64,000 nucleotides of DNA from Streptomyces sp. SID13726 (GCF_010548375.1 NZ_JAAGLY010000004.1:124001-188000); one strand, 5' to 3'. Positions 17,785 through 27,114 are shown, counted from the first letter of the stretch. Notes: generated from the sequence alone by a model not told the origin. Numbers and translations: made by a program.

Positions 17785-18444
17785 GTGAACGCCGAGACCC
17801 CCGACTTCATACGGGCCACCCGAACCGCGTACGACACGATCGCCGAGCCCTACACGGAGCAGTTCTCGGACTGGGCCGGCATCCCCACGCTGGACAGAGC
17901 GCAGATCAAGGGTTTCGCGGAGTTGGTGAAGGAGCAGGCGAAGGGCCCGGTGGCCGACATCGGCAGCGGCCCGGGCCACGTGACCGCCGCGCTCCACGCC
18001 CTCGGCATCCCGGTGTTCGGCGTGGACGTCTCCCCGAGGATGGTGGAACTGGCCCGCAGAGCCCACCCGGACCTCCGCTTCCACGTCGGCTCGATGACAT
18101 CGCTGGACCTGCCGTCGGAAACGCTGGGCGGCATCACGGCCCTCTACTCGATCATCCACGTCCCCGACGACCACCTCGCCACGGCCTTCTCAGAGTTCCA
18201 CCGCGTCCTGGCCCCCGGCGCCCACGCCCTGATCGGCTTCCAGTACGAGCCGGGCGGCGCCCAGCTGCACCTCGACGAACGCTTCGGCCACAAGATCTCC
18301 CTCGACTACTACCTCCGCACCCCGGAGGCAGTGGCGGAGCCCCTGTCCAAGGCGAGCTTCCAGGTCATCCTCCAGATACTCAGGGAGCCCCTCGGCGAGG
18401 AGAAACTGTCCCGGGCGTACCTGGTGGCGAGGAAGCCGGCTTAA
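17785..18444 (+). CDS. Class I SAM-dependent methyltransferase
   Basis: A 219-aa methyltransferase (Methyltransf_11/25-like). Motif I is VADIGSGPGHVTAALHALG, motif II ends GVDVSPRMVELARR, and motif III is FHRVLAPGAHALIGFQ. The methyl acceptor cannot be predicted. I chose the GTG at 17785 (AGGG 9 bases upstream); the frame is open to 17731. A damaged second copy lies at 20692-21205 and lacks 85 bp of this gene (18096-18180). The intact copy lies tail to tail with the split immunity gene. Confidence 0.85.
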   Translation: MNAETPDFIRATRTAYDTIAEPYTEQFSDWAGIPTLDRAQIKGFAELVKEQAKGPVADIGSGPGHVTAALHALGIPVFGVDVSPRMVELARRAHPDLRFHVGSMTSLDLPSETLGGITALYSIIHVPDDHLATAFSEFHRVLAPGAHALIGFQYEPGGAQLHLDERFGHKISLDYYLRTPEAVAEPLSKASFQVILQILREPLGEEKLSRAYLVARKPA

Positions 18445-18474
18445 GAAAATCACCGTCCAGAATCTGTAGATTTC

Positions 18475-18786
18475 TCAGCTCTCGCGCCAGTCGATCGAAT
18501 TGAGTTTCCAGATTTCGCCGCGCGACAACTGCCAGAGAACCACGACCACACCCTCCCAGGTATCAGCAGTGATTTCTCGTTGCCGAGCCTGGCCATCATC
18601 GACGTTCTCCCACACCAGATTCTTGTCCGGGTAAACACTCAAAGACCAGCCAGACTCATGGACCAGCGACACATCAAGATGCTCACCATCCGCATTCTGC
18701 AGTTCTGCCAGAATTTTGCGAATTACCGCCGCGCCAGGTTCATCGACGGACTCGCCCATGATGTTGTTCATGAAGTACGTCACTAG
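18475..18786 (-). pseudogene. 3' part of immunity gene split by IS1380 element
   Basis: This encodes about 102 residues including HLDVSLVHESGWSLSVYP, VWENVDDG and the ending WEGVVVVLWQLSRGEIWKLN-S-IDW. The pattern recalls Imm1-type immunity proteins of polymorphic toxin systems. Base composition is lower in G+C than the neighbours. Removing the IS and one CTAG target copy joins this frame directly (GGC CTA GTG ACG) to the coding sequence at 20444-20512, so the gene was longer. A GTG at 18783, with GAGG supplied by the IS end, could still start translation of the remnant. Confidence 0.7.
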
Positions 18787-20443
18787 CCTCGATCTTTCGC
18801 GAGGGTCCACCGACGGAGTCGGTGGACCCTCGCGCTTCCTGGAGTTGACGATGGGCAGGTCGGCGGCCCGGTTGTCGCGTCGGGTGGGCGCCGGGTTCCA
18901 CTTCCCGGGGCGGGTGATGTTGTTGGGACGGTGGAAGGTTGCCGGTCAGCCGGGGTTGGGCAGGAGCGCGAGTCGTTCGAGGGCGGTAGTGATCTCGCCG
19001 GTCCAGGGCCAGTGCCGGGTGAGGCGGAGGATCCTGCGTCGGCCAGTGGTGGCCAACTGGGCGGCCGCGGAGAACAGGCGGAATCGCAGTCGGCGAGGTT
19101 CCCAGAGCCGGGCTGTACCGGTGAGGGCGAGCATGGGCATCCAGGCGAGCAGGTCAAGGGCGATCTGGACGATCTCCAACCAGACCTTGTTCTGAGCTGC
19201 CCGGTGGAGGGGCAGGTTGCGCAGCCCGGTGGACCGGGCGGCCCGGATCCGGTCCTCGGCCCGGGCCCGCAGCCGGTGACGGAGTTCGAGAGCGGCGATC
19301 GGCCGGTCAGGGGTGTTGGTCGCGAAGCACGTGATCCGCATGCCGTCCGCGTCCGTGATCCTCAACTGGGCCCCAGGGTGGGGCCGTTCCTTTCGGACGA
19401 TCAGCCGCATGCCCTTCGGCCAGCCGTCCAGCAGCCTGCCGGTGAGCTCGGCGATCCAGGCTCCGTCACGGGCCTCACCGTTGGTCTCGACGGCCGGGGT
19501 CCAGGCTGAGGCAGGGACCTTCAGCACGTGTTCGTGGATCGCTTCGGTGATCACCATGCCGACGGAGTAGGACAGCCATCGGCCTCGCCTGGCGAGCCAG
19601 GACACGAAGTCGTGGGTGCCGCCGGCGGAGTCCGTGCGGATCAGGGTCTGCCGCCCTCGCCGGTAGTGCTTCGGCAGCTGGGCGAGGGCCAGTTGGGCGG
19701 TGGTGATGTGGTCGGCAGCGGTGTTGGAGCCGGCGTTCCCCGGTCGCAGAAGGGCAGCGACGGGCTCTCCGGTTCCACCCGGGCCGTGGTCGACGAAGGC
19801 CGTCAGGGGTGATGGCCGTAGGTCTTCTTCCAGGTCGCGGCCGCGTCCTCCTTGTCGGAGTGCGCGATCACGAGGACGCCGTCGAGGTCGACCGTGACCT
19901 GTCCATCGGTGTCCGGGGCGTTCTTGCCTGCCAACAACCAGACACGGCCCCGGACTTCGGCCCGTGCGGACCGGATGGCCTGCAGGGCTTTCTCGCCGGA
20001 GGCGGCGAGGGTGTCGATCAGACGGGAGACCGTCGGGTCGGAGGCGACCGGGCCGAAGACGGCTGGCTCACACCGCAGCATCGCGACGTCCGCGAGGCAG
20101 TCACCGCCCAGTGCGACCGCCAGAGCAACGTCCAGGAGGGCCTTGCCGGGATCGTGGACGGCCCGCGGTTTGCGCCACGGAGCCAGAGCCTGGGATACGG
20201 CCTGGCCAAGGCCCGTCTTGCGGACCGTCTCGACGAGCAGGACCGACCCGGCCTGGGTGACGACCTGGCGGCCGTCGTCCTGGACGCGGACACGGGGGTA
20301 GGACCCGATAGGGTGCTTCACCTGGGAAGTGCCTCCGGCGGTGGCAGGAACAAGGACCTAGACAATCCTCATTCTTGCTGGTCAGAGGCACTTTCTGCTT
20401 TCCTGACCGCCTGCCGGACAGCCCGCCTGGTGAAAGCGCGAGG
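18787..20443 (-). mobile_element. IS1380 family insertion sequence (1657 bp, inactive)
   Basis: The ends are readable. The left end CCTCGATCTTTCGCGAGG and the complement of the right end CCTCGCGCTTTCACCAGG match at 14 of 18 positions. Both are flanked by the 4-bp direct repeat CTAG (18783-18786 and 20444-20447), the target duplication. The size fits IS1380. Next to the left end is a 17-bp perfect inverted repeat (18798-18814 / 18818-18834), probably a terminator inside the element. The transposase is frameshifted. Confidence 0.85.
18946..20321 (-). pseudogene. IS1380 family transposase, frameshifted
   Basis: Starts with GTG at 20321 and reads as an IS1380 DDE transposase (DPTVSRLIDTLAASGEKALQ, VDLDGVLVIAHSDKEDAA) up to KKTYGHHP. 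There the frame meets a TGA near 19809. The reading continues one base over as LTAFVDHGPGGTGEPVAALL and on to RTDSAGGTHDFVSWLARRG and the C-terminal LRFRLFSAAAQLATTGRR. A single missing C in a C run explains it. Total length would be about 458 aa. The element cannot move on its own unless the shift is bypassed. Confidence 0.88.
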
Positions 20444-20512
20444 CTAGGCCATCATCTCCGATTGGGCTGCGCTCCGTGACCCACACCTCGATGGGGCAGT
20501 ACGCAAGATCTT
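20444..20512 (-). pseudogene. 5' part of the split immunity gene
   Basis: Reading toward the IS, this encodes QDLAYCPIEVWVTERSPIGDDGL, interrupted by the CTAG target site, in frame with the 3' part at 18475-18786. No start codon lies in this frame before the RHS fragment begins, so the gene also lost its true 5' end in an earlier rearrangement. Confidence 0.6.
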
Positions 20513-20668
20513 GATGTCGTGGTCTGTTCGCAGAGGGTGGTGCCGTCCCAGGTGAAGTCGATCCGTTCGACGACGGTCTCGCCGTCCTCGGCCAGGCGGA
20601 GTTTGGCCCGTGCGGCGCCCCAGAGGGTCGTAGCGGTAGCGCCAGGTGGTGCCGCCCGGTGACCGCTG
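20512..20668 (-). pseudogene. RHS gene fragment (duplicate of 23238-23383)
   Basis: About 150 bp nearly identical to the RHS gene around 23238-23383, the part encoding TTWRYRYDPLGRRTAK and following. An extra G after the PLGRRT codons shifts the frame. On one side it abuts the immunity fragment, on the other (about 20669-20692) the methyltransferase fragment in opposite orientation. It marks a deletion/recombination junction of a former second RHS gene. Confidence 0.85.
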
Positions 20669-20691
20669 GGGAAACTCCGCGCCCGCCGCCC

Positions 20692-21205
20692 CGAGACGCA
20701 CCGAGCGGTTCTCCGACTGGGCGGGCATCCCGCTGCTGGACAGAGCCCAGATCAACGGCTTCGCGGAGTTGGTGAAGGAGCAGGACGCGGGCCCGGTGGC
20801 GGACGTAGGCAGCGGACCCGGTCATGTGACCGCCGCGCTCCACGCCCTCGGCATCCCGGTGTTCGGCGTGGACGTCTCACCGAGGATGGTGGAACTGGCC
20901 CGCAGAGCCCACCCGGACCTCCGCTTCCACGTCGGCTCGATACGGCGTTCTCAGAGTTCCACCGCGTCCTGACCCCCGGCGCCCACGCCCTGATCGGCTT
21001 CCAGTACGAGCCCGGCGGCACCCACATACACCTCGACGAACGCTTCGGCCACAAGATCTCCCTCGACTACTACCTCCGCACCCCGGAGGCAGTGGCGGAG
21101 CCCCTGTCCAAGGCGAGCTTCCAGGTGATCGTCCGCGTACTCAGGGAACCTCTGGGCGAGGAGAAGCCGTCCCGCGCCTATCTGATGGCGAGGAAACCGG
21201 CGTAG
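20692..21205 (+). pseudogene. Damaged second copy of the methyltransferase
   Basis: Close duplicate of 17852-18444. It lacks the first 20 or so codons. It also has an 85-bp internal deletion: after GTCGGCTCGAT it jumps to ACGGC, skipping what is 18096-18180 in the intact gene. The deletion shifts the frame and removes part of the fold behind motif II. Motif I (VADVGSGPGHVTAAL) is still present. The C-terminal part stays open in its own frame to the TAG at 21205. Confidence 0.88.
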
Positions 21206-21462
21206 GGCGACTTCTCCGACAGGCAGAACAACCCCCGAGATCGAACTCATCGAGGCGGACCGCGAACCGGTGGCTCGACAGGTGCATTTCGGCGGGTCGT
21301 TCGAGTGGCGCGAAAACCAGCCCTTCAGCTACCACGAGGACAACGCCCTCGCCCGAGACATGCCCGCCGCTCCCGACACTCCATGTGTCGCGGTCTCACG
21401 CTGCGGAGTTGCCGGTTCTGCAAGCGAGAGTCTTGTCCACCCCATCTGCAGTTCGAACCCGT
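21206..21462 (+). other. Gap with a possible plus-strand gene remnant
   Basis: 257 bp. About 21240-21370 reads as gene-like sequence on the plus strand (EADREPVARQVHFGGSFEW, then PFSYHEDNALARDMP) with no convincing start and a change to low-quality frame afterwards. I do not recognise the family. It is probably a fragment left by the same rearrangements. Confidence 0.3.
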
Positions 21463-21756
21463 TCACTCCGCGAACGTAATCGTCAATCCATCCCGGAGCA
21501 GAGACGCTCCCTCGCCGATGAAATGCACCTTCGCATTGTGGGGCGGTTCGACAAAATGAACCAGAGAGCCGTACCGATTGATCCAATCCAGCAGAACCCG
21601 GGAGCCCACTGCCGAATCATCGCCCGCAGGATCCACGCTGAATCGCTGTCCCGCTCTCACGATTCCGCCAACACATCGAACGATGCACGTAGCCGACCCG
21701 AAACGCACCGCTTCCACCGAGTAGATTTGAAGCTTTCCCAGATTTTGATCATCCAT
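21463..21756 (-). CDS. Putative immunity protein for an orphan toxin tip
   Basis: A 97-aa protein of unknown family with a small beta-barrel look (CIVRCVGGIVRAGQRFSVDP recalls EF-Tu domain 2-like barrels; inference). It is AT-richer than the neighbourhood. Its ATG at 21756 overlaps the stop of the preceding open fragment by a few bases (TATGGATGATC), the usual toxin-immunity coupling. Position downstream of an RHS gene and behind a toxin-like C-terminal fragment supports an immunity role. No function is proven by sequence. Confidence 0.55.
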   Translation of the reverse strand: MDDQNLGKLQIYSVEAVRFGSATCIVRCVGGIVRAGQRFSVDPAGDDSAVGSRVLLDWINRYGSLVHFVEPPHNAKVHFIGEGASLLRDGLTITFAE

Positions 21757-21946
21757 ACTTGTAAGCTTCCGCGACGAATTTCCGCACTTGTTCGAGCGAC
21801 ATTTTCGGAGCGTCGAACAATGGCTTTCTGCGCCAGTTCTCCGGCGGGGAGACTGACGGCGACCCCCGCTTCGCGCGGTCCGGAAGGCAGTAAGCGGTGA
21901 AGTAAGACGGTAATCCAAGTAAGAACCGATCTACGCAAGAACGGAC
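21749..21946 (-). pseudogene. Orphan toxin C-terminal tip fragment
   Basis: 65 sense codons, open from just after a TAG at 21947-21949 to a TGA at 21749-21751, with natural-looking protein (RFLLGLPSYFTAYCLPDRAK, then PPENWRRKPLFDAP and EQVRKFVAEAYKYG). There is no start codon at the head, so it is a displaced 3' end, not a gene. It contains TTA codons and is AT-rich, unlike the RHS body. It overlaps the immunity gene behind it, as exchangeable RHS tips do. Confidence 0.55.
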
Positions 21947-21997
21947 CTATTTAGATTCCCGGGAGAACCCCGCACGGACGCGGCAGCCCGGATAGCC

Positions 21998-22447
21998 CTA
22001 CCTGAAGGGCACTCCAGAGAATGCGAGGTACTCGTACTCTTCCTCAAAGAAAGCAACCGCCGCCGTCTTGTCATGGGAGATGATAACTAGGTCGTTCCCT
22101 ATGGCTGCACGAAGCTCCTGCGCCCACCCATCTTCGCCTACTTCACAGTCGAGCCAAGGGAAAAAGAGCAGACCAGTCCTACAATAAAACCTGTTCCCCA
22201 TTCCCGCGTCATTGGCGAAATTTTCAATCCAAAGATTTATCTGCTCTTCGATTTCATCATTAATTCTCGAGTCCGGCAAAGAATCGGAACGCATCCATTC
22301 CGAAACCCTCAGACGCACCCAGTCAGGCATCTCATCATCTTGCACGTACCCAAAGCTGCGTACACCCGTGAGCAATTCCGAAATTTCAGAAGCCTGTCCT
22401 TCTTCCCTTCGTCGCTGCAACCTCAACCGCAACTCACTGCTCGCCAC
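21998..22447 (-). CDS. Putative cognate immunity protein of the RHS toxin
   Basis: A 149-aa soluble acidic protein with no family I recognise. It is helical in the first half (LRLRLQRRREEGQASEISEL), with a Trp/Tyr-rich middle and a C-terminal EEEYEYLAFSGVP. Its GTG at 22447 shares a base with the RHS stop (TAGTG), so it is translationally coupled to the toxin, which is the reason for the immunity call. G+C is clearly lower than the RHS body, as expected for a recently exchanged tip/immunity cassette. Confidence 0.65.
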   Translation of the reverse strand: MASSELRLRLQRRREEGQASEISELLTGVRSFGYVQDDEMPDWVRLRVSEWMRSDSLPDSRINDEIEEQINLWIENFANDAGMGNRFYCRTGLLFFPWLDCEVGEDGWAQELRAAIGNDLVIISHDKTAAVAFFEEEYEYLAFSGVPFR

Positions 22448-25400
22448 TAACTGCCCCCAGGGTAGTAGAAGTGATGCTTATCCCCGACCTGCTGATAGCG
22501 TTGACCCATCATATTCACTTTAAACTCCCCCGATTTCGGCTGCCCCGCATGAAAGTGCGGATTCGGAGCGTTCGGGTCTCTTGTATGTTCCACGACAACC
22601 CGTGAACCACTGGGTGTTTCATACTGGTAGTAACGGCCATGGGAGCCAGGATTTGGATCGTACACGTAGTTGCTGACCCGGTGGCGCTGGGCGGGATCAT
22701 CACCGACCGTCCACTGCCGAGAAGGCTGCTGACTGCGTGGGACTCCTGCTCTGTCCTTCGCTGCATTGAATGCCTCTTTTCGGTTGGCAAAGTCCAGGTT
22801 GCACGGTGCCAAACCGAGAGGGTCGGTCCAGGTGTGGGGATTATGGACGTAGGTGCCGGGGTTAGGGGCAGGGCCAAGTCCCAGAGGGTCAGGCGTTGTG
22901 TATCGGGCAGTCTCGGGGTCGTAGTGCCGAAAGAAGTTGTAATGCAACCCCGTCTCAGGGTCGAAGTACTGCCCCGGGAAGCGCAGTGGGGTGTACGCCG
23001 TGCTGTCTGCGGCCCATGCCGTTGTGCCCCATAGGGTGCTTCGGGTACGCCAGGCTATGTCGCCGGCCTCGTCGATGAGTTCCGTCGGGGTGCCGACCAG
23101 GTCTGTGACTATGGCGAAGAAGCGGGAGTCGATCTCGTTCCGGGGAACGTCTGACGCCGTGATGCGTTCCGTCTGGGCGATCGGGTGCAGGCCCTGGTGG
23201 TCCCAGGTCAGGGTGACCGGATTCGGCAGATCCGCTGATGTCGTGGTCTGTTCGCAGAGGGTGGTGCCGTCCCAGGTGAAATCGATCCGTTCGACGACGG
23301 TCTCGCCGTCCTCGGCCAGGCGGAGTTTGGCCGTGCGGCGCCCCAGAGGGTCGTAGCGGTAGCGCCAGGTGGTGCCGTCCGGGGTGGTGACCGACGTCAG
23401 CCGGTCCTCGGCGTCCCAGGCGTACCGCCAGGTGTCCGGCTTGCGGGACAGACGGGTCTTCTGACGCAGGGTGATGCGGCCGGCTTCGTCGTGTTCGTAG
23501 CGGACGCTGCCCGCGCGAGTGATGCGGGTGCCGGTGTAGGAGCGGTCACCGGTCGCCTCCTCGCCCGGGTGGCCGGTCGGCCAGGCCGCCTGGGTCTGGT
23601 TTCCCGCCTCGTCGTAGGCGTACGTCTCCGTCCAGTTCGCGGCGTGGACGGCGGTCACCCGGCCCACTGTGTCGAGGTCGAAGCGGCGAGGGCCGTTGAG
23701 GTCGTCGTCCACGGCGGTCAGGTTGCCGTCGGCACGGTAGGTGTAGGCGCGCTGCTGGAGACGTCGGCCGGCCGGGCCGGTGAGTTCCTGTTTGGTCAGG
23801 CGGCCCAGAGCGTCGAAGGCGTTGGTGAGGGTCACCGACTCGCCTATGCGGCGCGTCAGTTCGCGGCCCGCATCGTCGTACGTGAAGTCGAGGGTGCGGC
23901 CCGAGGCCACCATGCCGGTACGGCGGCCCGCCGCGTCGTACGTCCACGTGCTGGTCGCGCCGGTCGGGGTGGTGCGGCCGATGCGGCGGCCCCGCACGTC
24001 GTAGGCGTATGTGAGGGTGCGGCCGTCGACCGTCTCGGACAGCACCCGGCCCGCCTCGTCCCGCCGCAGGGCCAGGACCGCGTCCGAGCCGGCCGCCTCG
24101 ACCAGGCCGCCCCTCTCGTCGTACACATATCCCGTCACCTGGCCCGCCGCCTCCTTGTGCACCACGCGGCCCAGCACGTCCCGCTCGAAGCGGATGTCCT
24201 GTCCCAAGGCGGTGGTCTTCGAGGTCAGTTGGCCCGCCGCGTCGTGCGCGTAGGACACCGTGCGGTCATCGAAGTCCGTCTCCGCGATCAGGCGGCCCGC
24301 CGGATCGTAGGCGTAACTCCACGTCAAACCCTGCGGGTTGGTGACCTGCGTCAAGCGGAGTTCCGTGTCGTGGGCGAACTCGTAGCGGACTCCGTCCGGA
24401 CCGGTGCGGGCGGACAGCAGGTCGAAGTGGGTGTACTCGAAGCGGGAGACCGCGCCCGACGCGTCCGTGTGGGTGGTGCAGTTGCCCTCGCCGTCGTACG
24501 TCCAGGATTCCGTCGTGCCGTCCGCCGCCGTGCGGCGGGACATGCGGCCCTCCACCGTCCACTCCAGGGCCGTCACCGCGCCCGTGGGGTCCGTGATCCG
24601 TACCGGGCGGCCGAAGGCGTCGCGTGCGTAGCGGGTCACCGCGCCCAGGGGGCCGGTGATCTCCAAGGGGAGGCCCGCCGGGTCGCAGTGGACCCTTGTG
24701 GTGTCCCCGAGGGCGTTGGTGACGGAGGACAGGTGGCCCCGGTCGTCGTACGTGAAGCGGGTCCTCGTGCCGGAGGCGTCGGTCACCGCCGTTCGGTTGC
24801 CGAACTCGTCGAATCTCTGCGTGACTTGGGTGCCGTCCGGGGCCACCACCGTGATCGGCATGCCCTGGTCGTCGTACGCGATGCTCGTGTAGCGGCCGTC
24901 CGGGCGTACCGCCAACACCGTGCGGCCCGCCTCGTCGTAGGCGTAGCTCATCGTGCGGCCCAAGGGGTCAGTGACCGTGAGGGGGCGGTGGGCGCGGTCG
25001 TGGGTGGTGCGGGTCGTGGCGCCGTCGGGGGTGATCACCGCCGCCACCTGGAGGTCGGCGTTGATCTCGTAAACGGTGCTGTGGCCGAGGGAGTTGACCG
25101 CGGTGACGGTTCGGTCGCCGTAGGTGTACGTGTAGCTCAGGTGGCCCGCCTCGCCGCCCTGGGAGACACAGCGGTCCTCGTCGTCGTAGGCGTAGTGGTA
25201 CGAGGAGTTGTTGGTGTCGGTCCAGGCGGTGATGCGGCCGAGCGTGTCGTTGGTGAAACTCGTCGGCAGGCCCGAGGACTTCGTGACCGTCGAGAGGTGG
25301 CCTTCGGTGTCGTAGCCGAAGCGGACCAGCTCGATGTCCTCGGCGGCGGCCAGGTGGAGGGCCGTGATGCGATCGCCGGACCGCTCGATGCGCAGGTCGT

Positions 25401-27114
25401 AGCCCGCCGAGTGCACGATCCCGGTCGGGGCGCCCTCGTCGTCGTACTCGAAGGTCAGCCACTGGCCGGAGCGGTCGATGATCTGGGAGAGCAGGGCGAT
25501 GCCGTCGCCGTCTCCGCCCGGACCCGCGAAGTCCCAGACGCGGCCGGCCGCCGGGTCGGTGACCGTGTAGTCGCCGTACTCGTCGACCGTCAGAGGGTGC
25601 CCTTCGCCCGCCACGGGCAGGGTCGGGACGCCTGGGGCCGGGTGCGGGTACGCCAGCAACGAACCGTCCTCGCGGACGAGGACGACTCCCTCCGCGTCGA
25701 TCTCCAGACGCTGGTCGGCCGTCGACGTCCAGCACGGGCCGAACCAGCGGCCCGCCCGGTACGAGGACTCGAACTGGCGGGAGAAGACCAGCGGGAGACG
25801 GGCGGGGAGCGACACGTCCGTCTGCGGCAGCGACATGCGGCCGGTGGCCATGTCGATCGGGTCGCTGCCGAACAGCTTGCACTTCAGCTCTCGGGCGACG
25901 TCCAGGGGCCCGCGGCGCGTGCCGTCGCGCGCCGCTCCCGTCGCCGCGTCCTTGGCCGCCCCCCGCAGCGCGTCCTTCAGCGCGGCCCGGCCCGCGCCCC
26001 CCGCGCCCTTCCCGCCGATCAGGTTGGAGAGCAGGTACCCCGCCGAGTCCCCCGGGTCGCTCGACCATCCCGTCCCCAGCAACGACATCGGCAGCCGCTC
26101 GGGGTGGGCCACCGTGCCCACCAGGCCCGCCAGCAGGAGCTGCGAGTTCTTCGACCACTCGCCGGGGTGGGTGAGGTTGTAGGGGTCGAGGGGGTTCAGC
26201 GTGCGGGCCAGCTTCAGGGCGTCCGTGCCGCCGCGCAGCAAACCGCCAAGCACGTGGACCGAGTTGAGCTGGGTGCCGACCAACAAGTCCGCCGCGCCCG
26301 CCCCGACGCGGTCGGTGAACTCCGGTTCGGGAGGGGCCGATTCGAGGGCGGCGGCGATCCGGTGGCGGGTCTCCCCCGCCGCGTCGGTGCGCTGGCGGCG
26401 GGCCTCCTTGAGGATGTCCTCGGCCTCGTTCCGGCCCGCCGTGCCCGGGTCCACGAAGGCACCGGGCTTCGTCGGCTTCGTGCCCGGGTCGCCGCCCGCC
26501 TCCGCCGTCGCGTTGTAGCGGTCGGCCGCCTGGTTGTAGTCAGCCACGCTCGTTTCGTACGCGTCCGCCGCCCGTCGCGAGGCGTCCCTCGCCTCGCGAT
26601 ACGTGTCGATCGCCAGCTGCGCCTGCTGCTGCGCCCAGCGGACCATGTCCGCGTACGCGTCCAGCGCGGAGGCCGCCGCCGTGCACGCGTCCGCCGCGGT
26701 CAGCCACTGCTTGGGCTGGACCTCGAACTTCGCCCGGAAGGCGTCGGCCGCCTGGCCCTGCCAGCTCCCGGCGTCCAGTGAGCGCATGCCCTGGCCGACG
26801 TTCTCGAACGCCCCCGCGAACTTCCGCAAGTGGGCGGCCCGTTCCTCCAGGGCCGGCACGCTGCCGTGCAGCAGTTCCTTCGGATCCTCGGTCTCGCCCA
26901 GCGCGCGTTCGGAAACCGTGCCGCCGAGGCGGTTGTTCACGCCCTCGCCGAAGTCCCGTACGCCTTCGGCCATACCGTCCGCGCCGGCCGCCGACAGGCC
27001 GTCCGCCACGCCGTCCGCAGTCCAGTTGACGGCCTCGCCAACCCCCTTGCCGACCCCCGCCGCCGCGCTCTCCAGACCGTCGCCGAGGTCGTCGACCAGA
27101 TCCCCGAAGCCCAT
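22447..27114 (-). CDS. WXG100-RHS polymorphic toxin
   Basis: A 1555-aa protein. Residues 70-220 form a helical WXG100-like region (SLDAGSWQGQAADAFRAKF near 115), pointing to type VII secretion. At about 418 comes the DUF6531 start (FGSDPIDMATGRMSLP). Residues 550-1380 hold some 30 YD repeats of the RHS shell. The RHS core ends at ETGLHYNFFRHYDPETARY and TDPLGL (about 1431). The last ~120 residues are the variable toxin tip: SQQPSRQWTVGDDPAQRHR, VVEHTRDPNAPNPHFHAG and HHFYYPG. The E-H, H-x-H, H-H spacing suggests an HNH/EndoVII-like nuclease, unproven. It starts on the stop of the WXG-like gene (TGATG) and ends on the immunity start. Confidence 0.92.
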   Translation of the reverse strand: MGFGDLVDDLGDGLESAAAGVGKGVGEAVNWTADGVADGLSAAGADGMAEGVRDFGEGVNNRLGGTVSERALGETEDPKELLHGSVPALEERAAHLRKFAGAFENVGQGMRSLDAGSWQGQAADAFRAKFEVQPKQWLTAADACTAAASALDAYADMVRWAQQQAQLAIDTYREARDASRRAADAYETSVADYNQAADRYNATAEAGGDPGTKPTKPGAFVDPGTAGRNEAEDILKEARRQRTDAAGETRHRIAAALESAPPEPEFTDRVGAGAADLLVGTQLNSVHVLGGLLRGGTDALKLARTLNPLDPYNLTHPGEWSKNSQLLLAGLVGTVAHPERLPMSLLGTGWSSDPGDSAGYLLSNLIGGKGAGGAGRAALKDALRGAAKDAATGAARDGTRRGPLDVARELKCKLFGSDPIDMATGRMSLPQTDVSLPARLPLVFSRQFESSYRAGRWFGPCWTSTADQRLEIDAEGVVLVREDGSLLAYPHPAPGVPTLPVAGEGHPLTVDEYGDYTVTDPAAGRVWDFAGPGGDGDGIALLSQIIDRSGQWLTFEYDDEGAPTGIVHSAGYDLRIERSGDRITALHLAAAEDIELVRFGYDTEGHLSTVTKSSGLPTSFTNDTLGRITAWTDTNNSSYHYAYDDEDRCVSQGGEAGHLSYTYTYGDRTVTAVNSLGHSTVYEINADLQVAAVITPDGATTRTTHDRAHRPLTVTDPLGRTMSYAYDEAGRTVLAVRPDGRYTSIAYDDQGMPITVVAPDGTQVTQRFDEFGNRTAVTDASGTRTRFTYDDRGHLSSVTNALGDTTRVHCDPAGLPLEITGPLGAVTRYARDAFGRPVRITDPTGAVTALEWTVEGRMSRRTAADGTTESWTYDGEGNCTTHTDASGAVSRFEYTHFDLLSARTGPDGVRYEFAHDTELRLTQVTNPQGLTWSYAYDPAGRLIAETDFDDRTVSYAHDAAGQLTSKTTALGQDIRFERDVLGRVVHKEAAGQVTGYVYDERGGLVEAAGSDAVLALRRDEAGRVLSETVDGRTLTYAYDVRGRRIGRTTPTGATSTWTYDAAGRRTGMVASGRTLDFTYDDAGRELTRRIGESVTLTNAFDALGRLTKQELTGPAGRRLQQRAYTYRADGNLTAVDDDLNGPRRFDLDTVGRVTAVHAANWTETYAYDEAGNQTQAAWPTGHPGEEATGDRSYTGTRITRAGSVRYEHDEAGRITLRQKTRLSRKPDTWRYAWDAEDRLTSVTTPDGTTWRYRYDPLGRRTAKLRLAEDGETVVERIDFTWDGTTLCEQTTTSADLPNPVTLTWDHQGLHPIAQTERITASDVPRNEIDSRFFAIVTDLVGTPTELIDEAGDIAWRTRSTLWGTTAWAADSTAYTPLRFPGQYFDPETGLHYNFFRHYDPETARYTTPDPLGLGPAPNPGTYVHNPHTWTDPLGLAPCNLDFANRKEAFNAAKDRAGVPRSQQPSRQWTVGDDPAQRHRVSNYVYDPNPGSHGRYYQYETPSGSRVVVEHTRDPNAPNPHFHAGQPKSGEFKVNMMGQRYQQVGDKHHFYYPGGS

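Noticed and set aside
18475..18810. Intact 111-aa immunity gene starting at GTG 18810
   Set aside because: The first nine codons lie inside the IS1380 end; the flanking CTAG duplication shows they are not original.
23491..26781. 1096-codon open frame on the plus strand across the RHS gene
   Set aside because: It is a shadow of the opposite-strand RHS frame, caused by high G+C codon bias. Composition is Arg/Val/Gly-rich and has no domain, while the minus-strand frame shows clear YD repeats.
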